Below are positions 20,363-34,579 of a DNA stretch of 64,000 nt, piece after piece (the stretch's first letter is position 1; the number at the start of each line of letters is the position of its first letter). The stretch is from assembly GCA_016801885.1 (NCBI GenBank), contig CM028893.1, forward strand, positions 12,511,950 through 12,575,949. Direction: 5' to 3'. Origin of the DNA: Toxotes chatareus (lineage: Eukaryota > Chordata > Actinopteri > Toxotidae). The notes beneath the pieces are model-generated. The model had not been told where the DNA came from. It did not search any database and saw nothing but the letters and a program-made list of their open reading frames with translations. Made by a program: the position numbers and the translations under genes.

Positions 20363-23300
20363 CTGTGGAAGGAAGCGAAAACAACAAAAAAAGAGATCAG
20401 ATCATTTATTTTGAACTTCCTGTTTGTACAATTTGTATTTGTCTCAATTTATAAATTATAATTATGTTATATTTATAATATTATAAATATTTTTCAATCT
20501 TTCCTTTGTTAATTCTTTGGATCTCTATTCTGTTTCCATTTCTCCAGCCATCCATCAACCCACCCACTCAATTCTTTCCTTCTTTTCTTTTCTGCTTACC
20601 TCCTCAGGGATTCTTAATTTACCAGACTAATTTATGACATTGTCTGTAATCCTAATAAACATTTGGGAGTGAGAATGACTACCAGTGTCTCACACTATAG
20701 TCATTTAAAATAAACTGAGGGAGATAAAATGAAACAGAAGCTTTGCTGTTTACACTCTCACATCGCAGCATGTGTGCTGGGATGAGCAGAAGTACTGGCT
20801 GTCTTCTCTATTTACCCTTAACACTCAGACAGCTTAGTGATTTAGCACCTCATAAATGTCTTCAAGGATAGGTGGAAGAGTCAGAGTGTGTGTGTGTGTG
20901 TGTCACACTGTGCACATACAGTATGTCTTTGCATGTAAGAAACAGCTAAACAGCTAGAGACTGAAACCAATGAGACTTTTTTTTTTTAAAGAATGTGTGG
21001 GCGCATATTTAAGAATGGAAAGTGAATGGGTGTGTGTGTTTCCTTGTGTGCTTCCTTGTGTGTGTGCCTGTGTCTCCATGTGTCCGTGTGTGTCCATATA
21101 TATGTGTTTGAGATAAAAAGCCAGCACATTTCGAGACGGACCCAGGCCTCCAGCTGAGATAGTTTAGTGGGCGTTGAGTCAATGATAAATACAAGCAGAA
21201 TGGAACAGGCTGAGTGTTTGTGTTCATATTTCACTCATTGCTATAAGCACAATAATGAAACCTCTGCTTTGCATGTGTGGGCATGTTAACATTTGTATTG
21301 TTTAATGTGAGTCTCAGTGTGTGTGAGCGTATTCATTTGTCTCTGTTCTGCTTTTGTTTTTGTAAATGACTGTGTGTGCATAAATTAACTGTCTAGGTGT
21401 GATTGTGTGCAAACATAATTTATTCAGATTATTATATGTGTGTGTGGGCAGATACATTGTGTGTTTCTACTCGTGTTATCTGCAACGAGTCTTCATACCT
21501 AAAAACGACCAGTTATAACAAGTTGTTTGCCAAAATGACCCTGCACACTGTGTGACCTTTACAGAAATGATTCAGTGTTTTCTGATCTGCATCTTCTGTG
21601 GTTAAAGTAAGAGTTTAACATTTTGGGAAATATACTTTCTTTATTTTGTTGTATCTCAAAGGAGATAAACATTCTACTTACAGTAATCAGACAGAAATTA
21701 TTTATGAGTTTCATTTAAAACCTTAATCCCTCAAAATGTTCTAGCAAGTCAAATAATTTCCAATGAAAACAACTCTGTGCTAGGAAATGACACACAACTC
21801 AAAAACTACAACTCGTGGTTATTTACACTCCTGTTTGTTTATGGATTAAACAAAAATTAATTAGTCAGCTTTAGAGGTGTCGATATGTGTGTTTTTTAAC
21901 TTTGGAGGGAGCCAGGTTGGCTGTTCCCTTCTTCTCACACACATCTACAACAAGGAGGCTGCAAACCACAGCTTCTATCAGGATTAATTGATTATTTGTC
22001 TTGGCCACGTCTGTGCCAGAGAAAAAAAACAGGACTTTGTGCAACATGGAGTCAATAAAACAGTAGAGTAGTGTGGTTTCCTGAAGCTGAAGTCATTAAT
22101 GAGGTTGCTGTATGCATGATTTAATCTGATGGTAAACAGTATTACAATAAAGCCTTGTGCTTTAACCTGTGCTTTAAAAATGAAGAACAAAACAGTGTAA
22201 ACAGCTTTAAATACGAACAGATGACGAGCAGTGACATGTGTGTATATGCACATGTTGGAATGTGTTTGTCTGTGTTTATCACCTCTGCACTGTTCAGTGT
22301 GTAATAGACAGGCTGTTTCCTATCTCCTCCTCTCAGGGAGAGTATCAGCATAGTTCACAGGAAACTAAACAGCACTGCAGGCGAGCCATTTAACCGGGCT
22401 GATAAAGCAGCAATACATCACAGAGAGTGAGAGAGAGACAGAGGGAGAGGACGAAGAGAGGGGAGGAGGAGGAGGTGGTGGACGAGGATGAGGGTATGGA
22501 GAGACAGAGGAGGGAGGTCAGATGGAGAAAGGATTGGAGAGTGCCGATGAAACAGGCTCAGGACGCACACGAACTCCACTCCACAGGACAGCGACTTGTT
22601 ATTCTAACAACAATTATCTTTTTCCCTTTAATCCTCTCGTTTTAGCCTTAAACCTGGCATGAAAACACAGTTCATTTGTTTCAAACCAAAGATTACATGC
22701 AGCCTGCGGAGCGAGTGCACGTGTGTCACATCTGCAGATGATAATTGGTGCTGTAACTGTAAAACAGTTTCCACCTCGCTTCCTAGAGAGCGTAACACAG
22801 ACATGGCTGGAGACCCACATAAAGGATCATGCTGCTGAAGCCTAGTTAAGGCACAGATGTCGCTGCCGTCGTTTTGCTCTTCACTGCGGGGACAAATTGC
22901 TGCTGCACTCATGTTTGTTTAAGCCATTTCTGCTCTGAGAGATAAAACAGTGGAGGGTGGCAGGAAAATGGGATGGGTGGGGGCGAGATTTTCTTCCTAT
23001 TTGACAGCCCCAAAAAGGCAAACAGCACTAACTGCTTTTTTTATGTGGTCTAAAGCTTAACATTCAAGGGTTTATTATTCATATCATAAAGAACAAGAAC
23101 CTCAATCAAACTCCCACTGAGATTTATAACAACTCTGAGAACTAGAATTACAGCCTCCTTTTCCAGAAGTATGTTGTGTGGCTCGCTTCATATGTTTATA
23201 GTTGTGTTTAAGGTAGTTTGCTTGATCTACCACCAAGGGCCAAGAACTTAGAACAAGCTGAATCAGCTGACAATATGTTGAGTCACTGTTGTGGTATAGT

Positions 23301-23631
23301 ACAATACTGTAGAATATCTTCTTCAGCCACAAGCCCCAAAGCTAAGACAGCAACACTGTGAGAAACAAGCACTGAGAAAGCCTTTACACAAAGTGCTGTG
23401 CGGCACTGCGAGCACTTTGAGCTCTGTAGGTGTTTGTGTGGAAAACGAGTGTGTTTTACAGTGTGAAGGTTCAGAAGGAGGACCAGTAAATGACAGAAAA
23501 GAAGAACAGGGAGCAAGAGCCAGGAAAATGTCACGGCAACAATAATAAGAGAAGAAAGAAACAGAGATATGTTCTGAAGACACAGAGGTTTAGTGAAAAA
23601 CACTGTCATCCCGGTAAATCTGGTCACTTAC
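20363..23631. other. Upstream or leader-intron DNA of htr2c
   Basis: No protein gene seen. Contents: an AT-rich patch at about 20430-20500, a (GT)n tract at about 20887-20902, GT-rich sequence from 21000 to 21480, a foldback-family fragment at 21609-21930, and a GA-rich tract at 22420-22500. Confidence 0.45.
21609..21930. mobile_element. Diverged fragment of the foldback family
   Basis: Starts with AACATTTTGGGAAATATACT, the same terminal sequence as the element at 1891-2336, and ends at GAGCCAGGTTGGCTGTTCCC, matching the inner GCCAGGCTGTTTCCC block. The middle is eroded. Confidence 0.5.
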
Positions 23632-23804
23632 TTCTCCTCGGCACCCGATCGATGTGCCCGACCTTTGCCTCCGTTTTCCGTTACCAGCAGCAGTGACCCT
23701 TTCTGACGTTACCTCTCTTGTTCTCTCTCTCACCCATTGTATCAATCCCTCTGTCATCTGTCACTCCACACCTCCGGAGTGAGGGATCAGCAATACCCAT
23801 CTGC
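23632..23804 (-). other. Candidate non-coding exon upstream of htr2c
   Basis: A CpG-bearing segment with a near-perfect donor on minus (AGAA|GTAAGT at 23632/23631) and a TTTCTCCGCAG acceptor-like site at its other end (exon start 23804). It could instead be a first exon with a promoter just beyond. Weak evidence, splice-site appearance only. Confidence 0.25.
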
Positions 23805-26800
23805 CTGCGGAGAAAGAGTTAGACTTTACCTTCTGATGCTCTTTTGTGAATCATTTCAGATCAAAACTGAGGTGAAAGTGACTGAAAACCTCCTGAAACC
23901 ACACACACTCCCACACACCAGCAACTACAACAACACACCAGAGTGCACCATTAATCCTCAGCTCTTTTACCCAACACAAACACCCTGTCGTAAACAAACA
24001 CTCTCAACAATCTTATGCTTAGATTAAATGATTGTTAAAGTATCTCCATTTGTAGCAGCAAGAAACAAGTATGAATTACAACCACATCTGCTCTGTTTTT
24101 CTTTAATAAGATGCAAATCAAACATTATGAGAACACATTCACACGAGGGATTTAAGAGCAATATTGCTGTGAGACATTTAAATCACATGAACATTCACAA
24201 GCCTCCAGAACCATGTACAGACCGTGCCCTGATGTGTAACGGTGACACTTCACACCTTAGTGGCAAGTGGTGCAGGTTCAGAGTATGGGCTGTGTTGTGC
24301 TGTCACATGGGTCATTTTCATCAGTGCAGCCACTAAGCCATGAGGCCATCTAATGGACAGCACAGATGGAGAACCATTACAGGAACAAGATGGATGGACT
24401 GGGGGGAGTTTGGCGGGGGGTTGGCTGGGTGGGTGATACAGTACACGTAGGAGTTAGAAGTTAAGGAATGTATGTAGACTGTTTAATCACTGATTCATTT
24501 TTTTATTATTCAGCCTTCAACGCACTGACTGAGACAAAAGAGGAAAAATGACAAAAAAATAAAATGTTATGTATGTAGTGCAGCAAACCCAAGCTCTGAC
24601 ACTAAAACAGCAATTAAACATTAAACAGATTCAGAAATGCAGTTATCCTTTGCTATAAAAACATATTTTTATATGGTCCCCTCATAACTTTAAGTATTAC
24701 AGAATGGAGGTACAAGAAAGTGGTTCAGCAAAACCAAATTAACATAACATCAGTGGAAGCAGTGATACATCAGAACATTAGAATATTAGTTGTAGTAATA
24801 ATATACAATAAAAACACTAAACTAAACACTAACTGCATGGTGTTTAATCATGCAATTTGCTCATTTACACTTTTCTCACACTGTTAGCAAATTACCATAG
24901 AGTGGATCAAGAGACAAAATCATTCATTAAGAAAGACAAGAAAAAACATTATTAGGCAGGAAGCAGCGATGACATGCAGGGATGTAGGCGACCAGACTTA
25001 TTAATCCTGGCGCGTCCTGCTGTTGATGGAAAACAAACTGATTCACATTTCATTGAGCTGAAATTTCAGAAATTCAGAAACTAACGTGTGCAGCAGTTTA
25101 ATTAAAGAAAGAGAGAGTTGGTAGAAAAGAGAGACGAATAGTAAAAGAGGAAGGAGAGAAAGAAAAGAGAGAAAGAGAAGAGACGCAGAAGGTTGAACGT
25201 GTTTAAAGAGTCAAAGCAGCAAAGTTTATTCTCTGATGGATGATGTAGAAGGCCATTAACACAAAGCTGCGCCGCTAATGTGATACCACATAATCCCTCC
25301 ATCTGTGAGTGTGTTTGTGTGTGTATGACTGTGTGTCAGAGGAAGGGGGGGGGGTATCATAACTCAAAGATATTCTGTCAACTGCTGTGAAGGATCATAT
25401 GGAAGAAGGAAGTGAGTAAGGATGGAAGCTGGAAGTGCAGCTCTGGATGTGAATGTATGTGGCTGTTTATGTGTTTGGAAGTGTGCGTCAGTGAGCATGA
25501 GTGTGTGTGTGTGTGTGTGTGTGTGGGCACGTCGATGTTTCGAAGGCATCACAACGCGGCGTGTAAAATTGAGCAGACATAACAGATCGCAGCGTGTTTG
25601 CTCTGACACACAATGGAGCACAGAACAGAGAGTTCCTTAAATCAGTGGAGAGACTCGAGATTATACGCAGGAAGAGAAAGACGAGCCTGCGGGCGCCTCA
25701 GAGAGACACAGAGACAGAGAGAGACGGAGAGAGAGAGAAAGAAAAGAGAAAATGGGAGAGGATAGAATTCAAAGATTCAAAGGATAGAAATGACAGATGA
25801 TGACAAAGCCAGAGAGACAGAGAGAGGCAGAGAGATGAACGGATGAGAGGGAATGACTGAGCTGGGAGTAAAAGAATGCAGCGCAGAAGCATATTAATGG
25901 ATCACTGTGTCAGGGTTTATATTTTAAGAGGACGGAAAGACTAAAAAGTGAAGATGGACGCAAATAAGGTGAGAGTTAAAGAAGAAAGTTAGAACACAGG
26001 ATGAAGAAAAAGAGGACTCTGATACTCTACGATGAAATGCATTTGATGAGACAGAGACAGTTGAGGTAAAAGGTTGATCTCAGTTAAGAAGAACCCCATG
26101 ACGTCCATTTAGTAGCTGAAGCTTTTGATCATATGACATGATCTCCACCAGCAGATGTAGCTTGCCTGGTTGTCGTGCAACTGTAGATTAATTTTTAATT
26201 TTTTTGGAGAACTTTCAGGACTTTTTGTGCAGTGAAGAGTAGATTCTTGTGTAGTGGTTTCACGGTCAGGAATGAACATTGAACCTCAGCTTTTAAATCC
26301 TTAAGGAGCTCAAAAAAACAAAAAAAAACAAAGAAAAATCAATTCCATAATCAACAAAGAAAATGATCTATGGGAGCTATATCTTAATGAGAGAAATGAG
26401 AGTAGCAGCAACACCACTGCAGTAAGTTACAGGGTACAAATCGCTTCGACTGCAGTCTCCCAGTGAATTTGACAAAGATGTATTGATGTTTAATTAGCGC
26501 CTTTAAGCTCATATAGCTGGAGTCTTGCTGTGTAATTTGTATTCTTAACCCCAAAGGGAGAAAAGGGGGGATACATGGAGAAGTGGAGTGAACAAGGAGG
26601 TGAAGAAGTGAATGGAGGAGAAATGGGAAAATGTCATTCAAGAGTCGATAAGTGAGGTAATGAAAATGAAGCGTTTTTCATTGCTATCAGCAAAAAAAAA
26701 AAAAAAAAAAGAGAGATATACACTCACATACAGGGATGTATAACCACTCAACCATGTGCCGCACACATACACTCTTCAGCAGGAGAAACTCATTATGTTT

Positions 26801-26924
26801 CCTGAAAGGCCTCATGGCTATTAATCAGAAACAGACCCCCCCCCCCCCACACACACATTTATCAGCCAGTATCACTCAATGGAGAGAGAGAGAGAGAGTC
26901 TTAGAGACTTGTACTGTAAAGAGT
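23805..26924. other. Gene-poor stretch with purine-rich tracts
   Basis: No supported gene. It contains a (GT)n tract at about 25500-25524, long GA-rich segments at 25080-25190 and 25660-25850, an A-run near 26693-26710 and a C-run near 26838-26848. A block at 26088-26180 is the reverse complement of blocks at 12.2-12.5 kb. Confidence 0.45.
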
Positions 26925-27465
26925 GAATGAAATCACTGCACTGGCTTCCTGTGAGTCAAAGGATACAGTTTAAAGTTCTACTCTTGGTCTACAAAGCACT
27001 GAATGGTCTTGGACCAAAATATCTCATGGAATTACTGGTTCCTTATGAAGCATCCAGACCCCTTAGATCATCAGGAACAGGCCTACTGTGTGTTCCTAGG
27101 GTCAGGACTAAACAAAGTGAAGCAGGATTTAGTTATTCTGCCCCTCACTTGTGGAATAAACTTCCGGAATACCTGAGGTCAGCCCAAACACTCAGCTTAT
27201 TTAAGTCAGGCCTGAAAACACACCTTTTTACTGAAGCATTCTCTTAAATTGTCTTAACTGCACTCCTCTTATTTAATTATTTTACTGTTTTCTATTTTTT
27301 CTGCTCCAATGTTTTAATATATTTCTTTTATTCTATTATTCTTTTATTTATGATTTTAATGTAATATGATTTGCTTTTATTCTATGATTTTAATGTAATC
27401 TGTAAAGCACTATGAATTACCTTGTGTACGAATGGTGCTATATAAATAAACCTTGCCTTGCCTTG
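26925..27465 (+). mobile_element. 5'-truncated LINE-2-like retrotransposon, 3' end
   Basis: A 106-codon frame at 26927-27247 begins SLHWLPVSQRIQFKVLL and continues with YKALNGLGPKYL, APHLWNKLPEYLR and LFKSGLKTHLF. These are hallmarks of the C-terminus, after the reverse transcriptase domain, of L2/CR1-clade LINE ORF2. After the stop comes an AT-rich 3' UTR with GTAAAGCACTATGAATTACC and GTGCTATATAAATAAA, and a short CCTTG tandem tail, as in L2 elements. The 5' part is missing, with the junction in a GA microsatellite, typical of incomplete reverse transcription. The remaining frame is uninterrupted but encodes no catalytic part. Confidence 0.85.
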
Positions 27466-30400
27466 AAACACAAAGGGAAGAGGTGTTAAGAGAACATGAA
27501 AAAGGAATCTTAGAAGCACCTTCCAGAACGAGAGAGAAAAAAGAGAATTTTAGAAATGTCAAGACAGAAAATGCAAATCAGGAATGTTTCCATTCCAAAT
27601 AAGGCTATGTTTTAATAATCTGTTACCGCAAGAAATTGTTTTTGTGCTTTAAGGTCAGCTGAAAAGAGAAAAAGTTTGCAATATGGTAATCCACTACCTG
27701 AAGGCTATATAGCTACAAGCACTGTGAAGACTTAAGTATGCATGCAGCAGCAGGTTTAACATTTCTGGAGGTCACGGTGGACAGAAAACTCTTCAGCGGG
27801 AATTTCAGCCATTTTTTAAGCTGTTATACAATTAGTCTGATCCATTCGTGGAGCCGCCTGCTCCGAGCCATCATCATTATTTATTCAGCAGTTGCACTTC
27901 CATGTACATTTATCATATAATTTATTCACTGACAAAAACAAGTTCTGCTCCAAGTGAACGTAAATGCTGTTTTCACAGTATTAAGGAAATTGGACTAAAT
28001 TCTGCCAGTGAGCTTTACTCATTTGAAATGATTTATAGATAAAATACAGAATGAAGCCCAGAGACATTTTCAAATATTTCTCTGTGGTATAGTCATATTC
28101 CCAAAGTGCTTGTCTGTCATTCATCCGATTAACAGCAGAAAGACTGTATCAGCATGAAGAAATTGGGGATATAATACAGATAAATAAGGAGGAGAGGATG
28201 TGTATTTTTGCACCGTTTGACAACTCCTCTGTCCATTTTCGAGGCCCTTAAAACTTAACCACACTTTTCAGATCTGAAAACATTCACATAAGTTGTGTTT
28301 TTAAGTCGTATAGGTTGTTGTTGGGAATTCTGTCTGTTAGGTAAGAGGAGTCATTGTGCTGCTGAGCTTCACTTCTGATCAAACATGATCTATGTTCTGC
28401 ATGAAGCTTGACATTTGATTTCCTCTCTGCACACAAACCTATTTTTTCACTGCAGGAGTTTAACCACCTGTAACCTGGGGTCTTCCATGTGTTTCTACTG
28501 TATTTTACAAACGGGGACATTTCAGATTTACAGTACATCATTAAAAAGGCTTTAGTGGAACCAACTGAACTATGTCACTTAATTATTAACTATTATTTTA
28601 TGTGGAGTTTGGAGTGAAGTACAATGGAAGAAGTTGTGCTGATAAAGTTTCCTTTTATGTCAGTACTGAATCGGTGGCACTGCCAGGGCAGGAAAAAGCC
28701 TGTCACCGGCCAAAAACAGCCCCCAGCACTTTGCAGTCCACATATTCCTTTACTCTTATTTCATCTTTTAAATTATTTCCCTTCACTTTTTGGCTTTGTT
28801 GTGACTCTATCGTTGCCAGATGCTAAGGAATTAATTTTCTAATTGCCGGTTCTCTCCCGAATACTTATGGAGACATAGATGTCTTTGTCCAGCAACTCTT
28901 CTCCATATAAACTGGATGTTCTCCTGATCTGCAGGGTAGTTGTGACAGTCACATTGCTTCAGATCTGTTAGCTTGTACACACTCTCTGACCTTGACTTTA
29001 TGTGTCTGTCACTGTCTCAGCCTGCATCATCTTCTCCGTCTCTCCCTTTGTCTGATGACAAAACAGCAGCTGATACTGACTTTTGTTTTTGCTTTGATTA
29101 AAAGTTAAGACACTCCAGCACTGAAGGGAGAGAAGAAGAGTGAGGAGGCATCTGAGTGAAACACTTAACACTCCATGTCAAGCCTTTTGTGTGTGTTTAT
29201 GTTTGAGTGCGTGTGTGTATGTCCATATTCTCCTCTGCGCCGCTGTCAGAAATTCCATTAAACCACAGTTCATGCGTCAACAGCAACATCATAAGCACAG
29301 CAACAATTGGTACTCTGGGCGAGCAGAGCGGCTCGGTGAAATCCAGGCCATCAGAAAGAAATTTTACCCTTTCAAAAAAGGTTTTAGATTTATGCTCTGC
29401 TCAGCTCATAACTGCAGCCTCCCGAAGGAAGACGAGAGCTAAAACTTGTTCTTAAGAGCATGTTTTGGTGCAACTGCTCAACCAAACTTTGGTTGGCTTG
29501 TTGTATATCTCTGGTAACATGTAGCTTGAGGACTGTGTGGGCGTTTACAGACCATACTTGACTGAAATCTCCTTGCTGCACCTTAACTGTTGGACCTGCT
29601 AGGTTTGAAATTAAGAGCACGTGGTGCAACTGCTTTCTAGTCTAGAGTCTTTCTTTGATTTAATGTTGATCCCCACTTGGTAAGAATTTTAGATGCGTGG
29701 GCTTTTTTTGGAAACCAGTGGGTGATACAACTTAGCCCTTTCTCACAGTGAGATTTTCATCAGTATTTCTTGCCTAAAAGTAAAGAAGAAAATATTTTTC
29801 CCTCTAAAACACAAGAGGAGTATTTTATTTAACTTAACATGGACGTTAACTGTTAATCTTCTTGATTTAAACTGAATTTAAAGCCACCAATCACCATCAG
29901 AGCATAGCTGGTGTTTTCACCCACTCTGTCTCAGTTAAGGTCAAAACCTCAAGGTTTAACCCCGATGAAGATTTAATGAAAACATGTTGTTACACAATGC
30001 CCACACACACACACACACACACACACGCAGAAACACACACACTGCCTGCACAAAAATATCTGATCTTTTGATATTGCATAAGCTGCTACAGCTGAGAAGG
30101 AATACTGAATATTTTACATTGGTTTGTCTGAGCACTGTGATTGGTCAGAGACGCGTTCCAGCTGTGTCCATAATTCCCATAAAGCACCGCTTTCCATCCT
30201 GGAGTGTAAATACTTCTACCAGACTATATACAGCACAACAGATGGTGTCCAGTTGTGTCTTAGGTACATAATGTGTCTTTGAGTGTGTGTTTATGTGCGC
30301 TCAGGTCTGGGTGTTTATACAATGGGCAGTTTTCATAAGAAACCTGCTTGTTAATCTGTTTGTTAAACTCCCACTTTTCCCTTCTTCTTTTTCCTTTGAT

Positions 30401-31905
30401 TCTAGATATTTCTGGCCGACAGTGTGTCTGTCTCTTTGTGTGTGTGTGACCCCCCCGCCCCCCCACCAGCCCCTGATTCACCAGCTTATACTTTACAGCT
30501 TAAAGTGTCAGAGGTGGTTTTATCATAATGAGCCTTCCATTCACTCCAGGAATCCTCTTGTCCTTTTCCTCCCTTCCCTCCTTCCTCTCTTCCCTTCTTT
30601 CACACAGCATCAAGCACCGTTTTTGAAATTATTATTGAAAAATCACTGTACTTCTCTGTTTTGTACCAACAGCAAATCAAACCGAACTGGTAGTTTGTTG
30701 TACCAGGACTATCATTATGTGAATGAAGGTACCAAGTGGAAGCCCCAGGTGACGGACTGATGTAATGTTTCTGAGCTTGGCTGCTGTTGTACAGAGCAGA
30801 GACCACAAGCTGCCTCTGGAGAAATGCAGGACTCACTGATCATGACAGTTTTCTTAAAGCCTCACTGTAGACATTTGCTGGAAATCAGAGATAAGTTTCC
30901 TGGGTTTTTGCTATAATCATTTTCTGTGATTGGACTCACAGATCCAACACTGATCCAATCACATAAACATGAGCTGTTATTAAATCTTGCAGGAAGCTGA
31001 AACTGTGTAATCACACAGAATGAATCCATGAAAGCGAACCACACTGAATTAAATTAGACAGTGGGTGAGTTTGGACCACGGACTGTAAAACAGCGAGAGG
31101 AAAAAATCTAATTGTGTGAAACCAAACTATATTAAAAGAGATTGCTAAAATTGACTTTTCAATCAATCTTTCACTCTTTCCACTCATCTTTCCATCTGTT
31201 TATTCTCCAGCATGGCACAAATAGACCCATAGCTGTTATGGGATGTTGGTGCCTACATCTGTTAGGGCTCAGTAGGTTTTAACGGTAATGATGCATTATG
31301 CAAAGACAGGACACAGATGGGAATCACATGCGCATGCATGTGCACATACATTAGATATATACTCAAGGATACTGTACTGCACAGTCATTCAAGGACAGAC
31401 ACACACATGCATCCATACAAAGGCAGGCACATCCTGGAGAATCACTTGGCTCTGCAATTCCACTGAGCTCAATGGAGTGATTTATCATCTTTCAGCTAAA
31501 TGTTTTGGTTCTCTGACCCACATACTCCCTTAATGCACAGGAAAACTGACGTGTGTATGTATAGCATTCATCTGGGTTTTCTCTTCTAAATAAGTTTTTC
31601 TTAAAAGGGGATTTAACTCAGCGAGTCCCAAGTTATTTATAGGAACGATGGTCAAAATGAAACCCCAGTTGTAATTAATCACCATGATCCTATAACACAT
31701 GATGCATTAGAGATGGAATCATATTAAACAGATACCTGTGTGATACAAACTGAAGCTACACAGTTATGCAGAATCTACACATGACGCGCATCTTGGCTTA
31801 CACAACCTTCGTTTCAGCACAAGGTGAGACAAGAAGTCCTTGGCTTTTATTCAGTGATAATGTAATCAACAGTGAGCAAGTGAAAGGAGGCAAATATGTC
31901 AACAA

Positions 31906-31963
<58 letters not shown>
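31906..31963. repeat. Compound (TG)n(AG)n microsatellite
   Basis: About 8 TG units at 31906-31922 pass directly into about 20 GA units to 31963. Confidence 0.95.
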
Positions 31964-31965
<2 letters not shown>

Positions 31966-32561
31966 TGTGTTTCGTACAATTTGTCCCAAACCCATGAAAG
32001 CTTTTCTTCTGCCAAGCAAATCACAAGGATAAAAGCTCTTTGGCTTCCAGACTTTTATAAGGCTGTCATGTGTGCATGTGCATCGTGACTGTTTCAGTGA
32101 GTGAGTGTGTGTTTGTGTCATGTACGTTGTGCTTAAAGTGCAGGGAGAGCTCCTAGTCGCATGTAAGCTGCAAGGTTAACAGCACACTCACAAGCTAATT
32201 CTACTGTAAATACATGTGTTCTCCTGCGACAGGCTGATCTGATGTGTGTGTCTGTGTCTGTGCACTTAAAGTAAATGACTTCATATGCTTTTATTTACAC
32301 AGACTGAACTATGTGAGTGACACACACCCAATCATATGTGGATGTCACTGCAATAATAATAATAATAATTGAAGAAAAAGACATAGTGTATATTTTACAC
32401 AACAGACAAACACACACACACAATCACAGCATTTAGCTGCTGTAATTATGTCAAGCTATCAGTTATCCTCCTCTATCCCTCCACTCACACCCTGAGGTAT
32501 TAAAATGGATTACAACTGTGTGTGTGAGAGTGTATATATGTGGGACAGGCTTGTGTGTATT

Positions 32562-32565
<4 letters not shown>

Positions 32566-32594
<29 letters not shown>
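32566..32594. repeat. (GT)n microsatellite
   Basis: About 14 perfect GT units. Confidence 0.9.
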
Positions 32595-34579
32595 TGCTAA
32601 ATGGCATCCTGATGATTATTTATTTCTCCTATTGTCTGTTTTTCTCCTCTGATTCATATCAGGTTACTCGTCTATTCCTCCCTTTCCTCCATCACTCACC
32701 TTATTCCTGCCATCTTCCTTTTCCTGTCCTCATCTCCTCCAGTGTCAGCTGCTCTGCTCTGTCTCTCAACCTTTGTCTTGCTTCCATTTCCTTTTGTCTC
32801 TTTCTTTCCTTCCCCTCTTCCTTTCTTTTTTCGCTCATCTCCATTTCTTTGTCATCTCTGTCTCATTACCTGAGAAGTAAAAAAAAAAAATACTCCTGTT
32901 GGCAGATGACACTGTCCTTGTATCTCGACCCAAACAGAGCGAAGAAGCTTTATTTTTAGCTTTGTGATTCATTGTTGACACTCAGTGACAGGTTGTCCTT
33001 CTAGTCCCAGTTTTCTCAACTGTTGCTTCCAAGGTCAAGAATGAACAAAGAGGTTCAATGTCAAAATAAAGTCTGTGACGATCTTTAACAGAGAAGTTTT
33101 GCAGAGCAGTAAGATGCAATGTTTATTTTGTATGATTAGCTTACTTTTAACAGAATGAATCTGACAGGAAATGAAGTTATAAATGAGACAGAGGAGTACA
33201 GAGAAGGACAGGAATCAAGAGAGAGAAGAAGAAGCAGCTGACATGACTGGTCTCTCTGAAAGAAAGGCTGTCAAGGTGCTCTTTGCCCTTGAGTGGGCAG
33301 CGGCACACTCCTCCATCTCTCCTGCCCTCTCCCTCCCTCAGTCCATCCATCTCTCCCCATGCCTCCCAGTAAATTTTAAGTGGAGAAGAACTGAAAAGAA
33401 GACACTCGAGGGGGCATGACACATCTTGCTCTCCCTCTCTCTCTCTCTCTTGCTCAAGATATTTATATCTCCACCCCCCATCCCCCATCCTCACTTCCCG
33501 CTTTTTCTTCAACCTCTCTCACTTTCATCCTTTGCCCTCCTGCCTTTTATTTTATATGGAAGACGCCAGAAGAGCACCAGAGGAGTCTGGAGGGTAAAAG
33601 TCTAAAATTGTCTAAACCTTTGGCACCTCAAAAGTTGTCATTTTTCCTAATCTGACCCTTTCATTGAGCATGTTCCCTCTCAAAAAGGCTGGTTCTATCT
33701 TTATCCTGCGGTAAAATATAGCTAAGTCAATTTCACATAATCACAGAAAGATTTGGTGATGAAGTATTATCATTTTTGAAATTTTAGTAGATGAAGCGCT
33801 TCCTGATTCCACTGACCATCCATTAAGAATTTAATAATCTGTGGTGGATAATAATTAAATAATTTTAAACATTCACATTTATGAGAATTTCTGGTGATGG
33901 ATGCATAAAAATTTGAATAAAACCTAGTCTGCATACTGATGAAATGTGAAAGAAGAAAAAAAGAAAGCAAGCAGGCCGATAAAACTTCCAAAAAGCAAAG
34001 CATGCAAGACAGAAGGATGACCAGAATCTTTCTCGTCCAGATTACAGCGACAGAAGAAGTAGTCATGTCGTGGTAGTCTGGATGAATGATAGCTGCACAT
34101 GCACAGACACATTCAACCTTCATTCAGTCATAACTCCAAAGCCCGCTGCTTATTCATTCTCCCTTTCTTTTTCTCCTCTATACCTGTCTTTTTTCCTCTT
34201 CTCCATCGAATTCTACCCCTTTAACCTCCTCCTCGCTGCACGCAGCCTGTTAGGCCAATTCAATACTCTACTACTATCATTATTCATTACAGTGTCAGGT
34301 TTTACAGTTCAAGCTGCTTTTTTTCACTGGCATTCGTTCTCAGGAGTCTGTATCTAATCGACCTTTTCACCTGTCTCTCTTTTTTCACGAGTTTTTTTTT
34401 CTCTGTCTTCATTCCCTCCTTTTCTGTTCCTGCCTTTGTGCTTCATTTCATCCGGCACCGTCCTTTGCATCCCTCACATTCCCTCCCTCATATCCTCCCT
34501 CCTTCCCTCACAGCTTGCCATAGAAGAAAATTCCACAGATTTTCATGTTCCCCTGAGGATGAATTGTGACGACTTTGAT

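Larger units (their letters stand above)
27466..34579. other. Gene-free stretch, microsatellites and pyrimidine tracts
   Basis: No supported gene. Microsatellites at 30003-30026 (CA), 31906-31963 (GT then GA) and 32566-32594 (GT). Pyrimidine-rich tracts at 30560-30605, 32660-32870, 33300-33360 and 33425-33460. Open frames here are short and low-complexity. Confidence 0.45.

Noticed and set aside
26927..27247. LINE-2 C-terminal frame as a host gene
   Set aside because: The sequence is a standard L2/CR1 ORF2 tail followed by an L2 3' UTR and CCTTG tail, with the 5' part missing.
30287..30760. 157-codon plus-strand frame
   Set aside because: Low-complexity Ser/Leu/Pro/Phe composition from pyrimidine tracts, no domain and no conserved start context.
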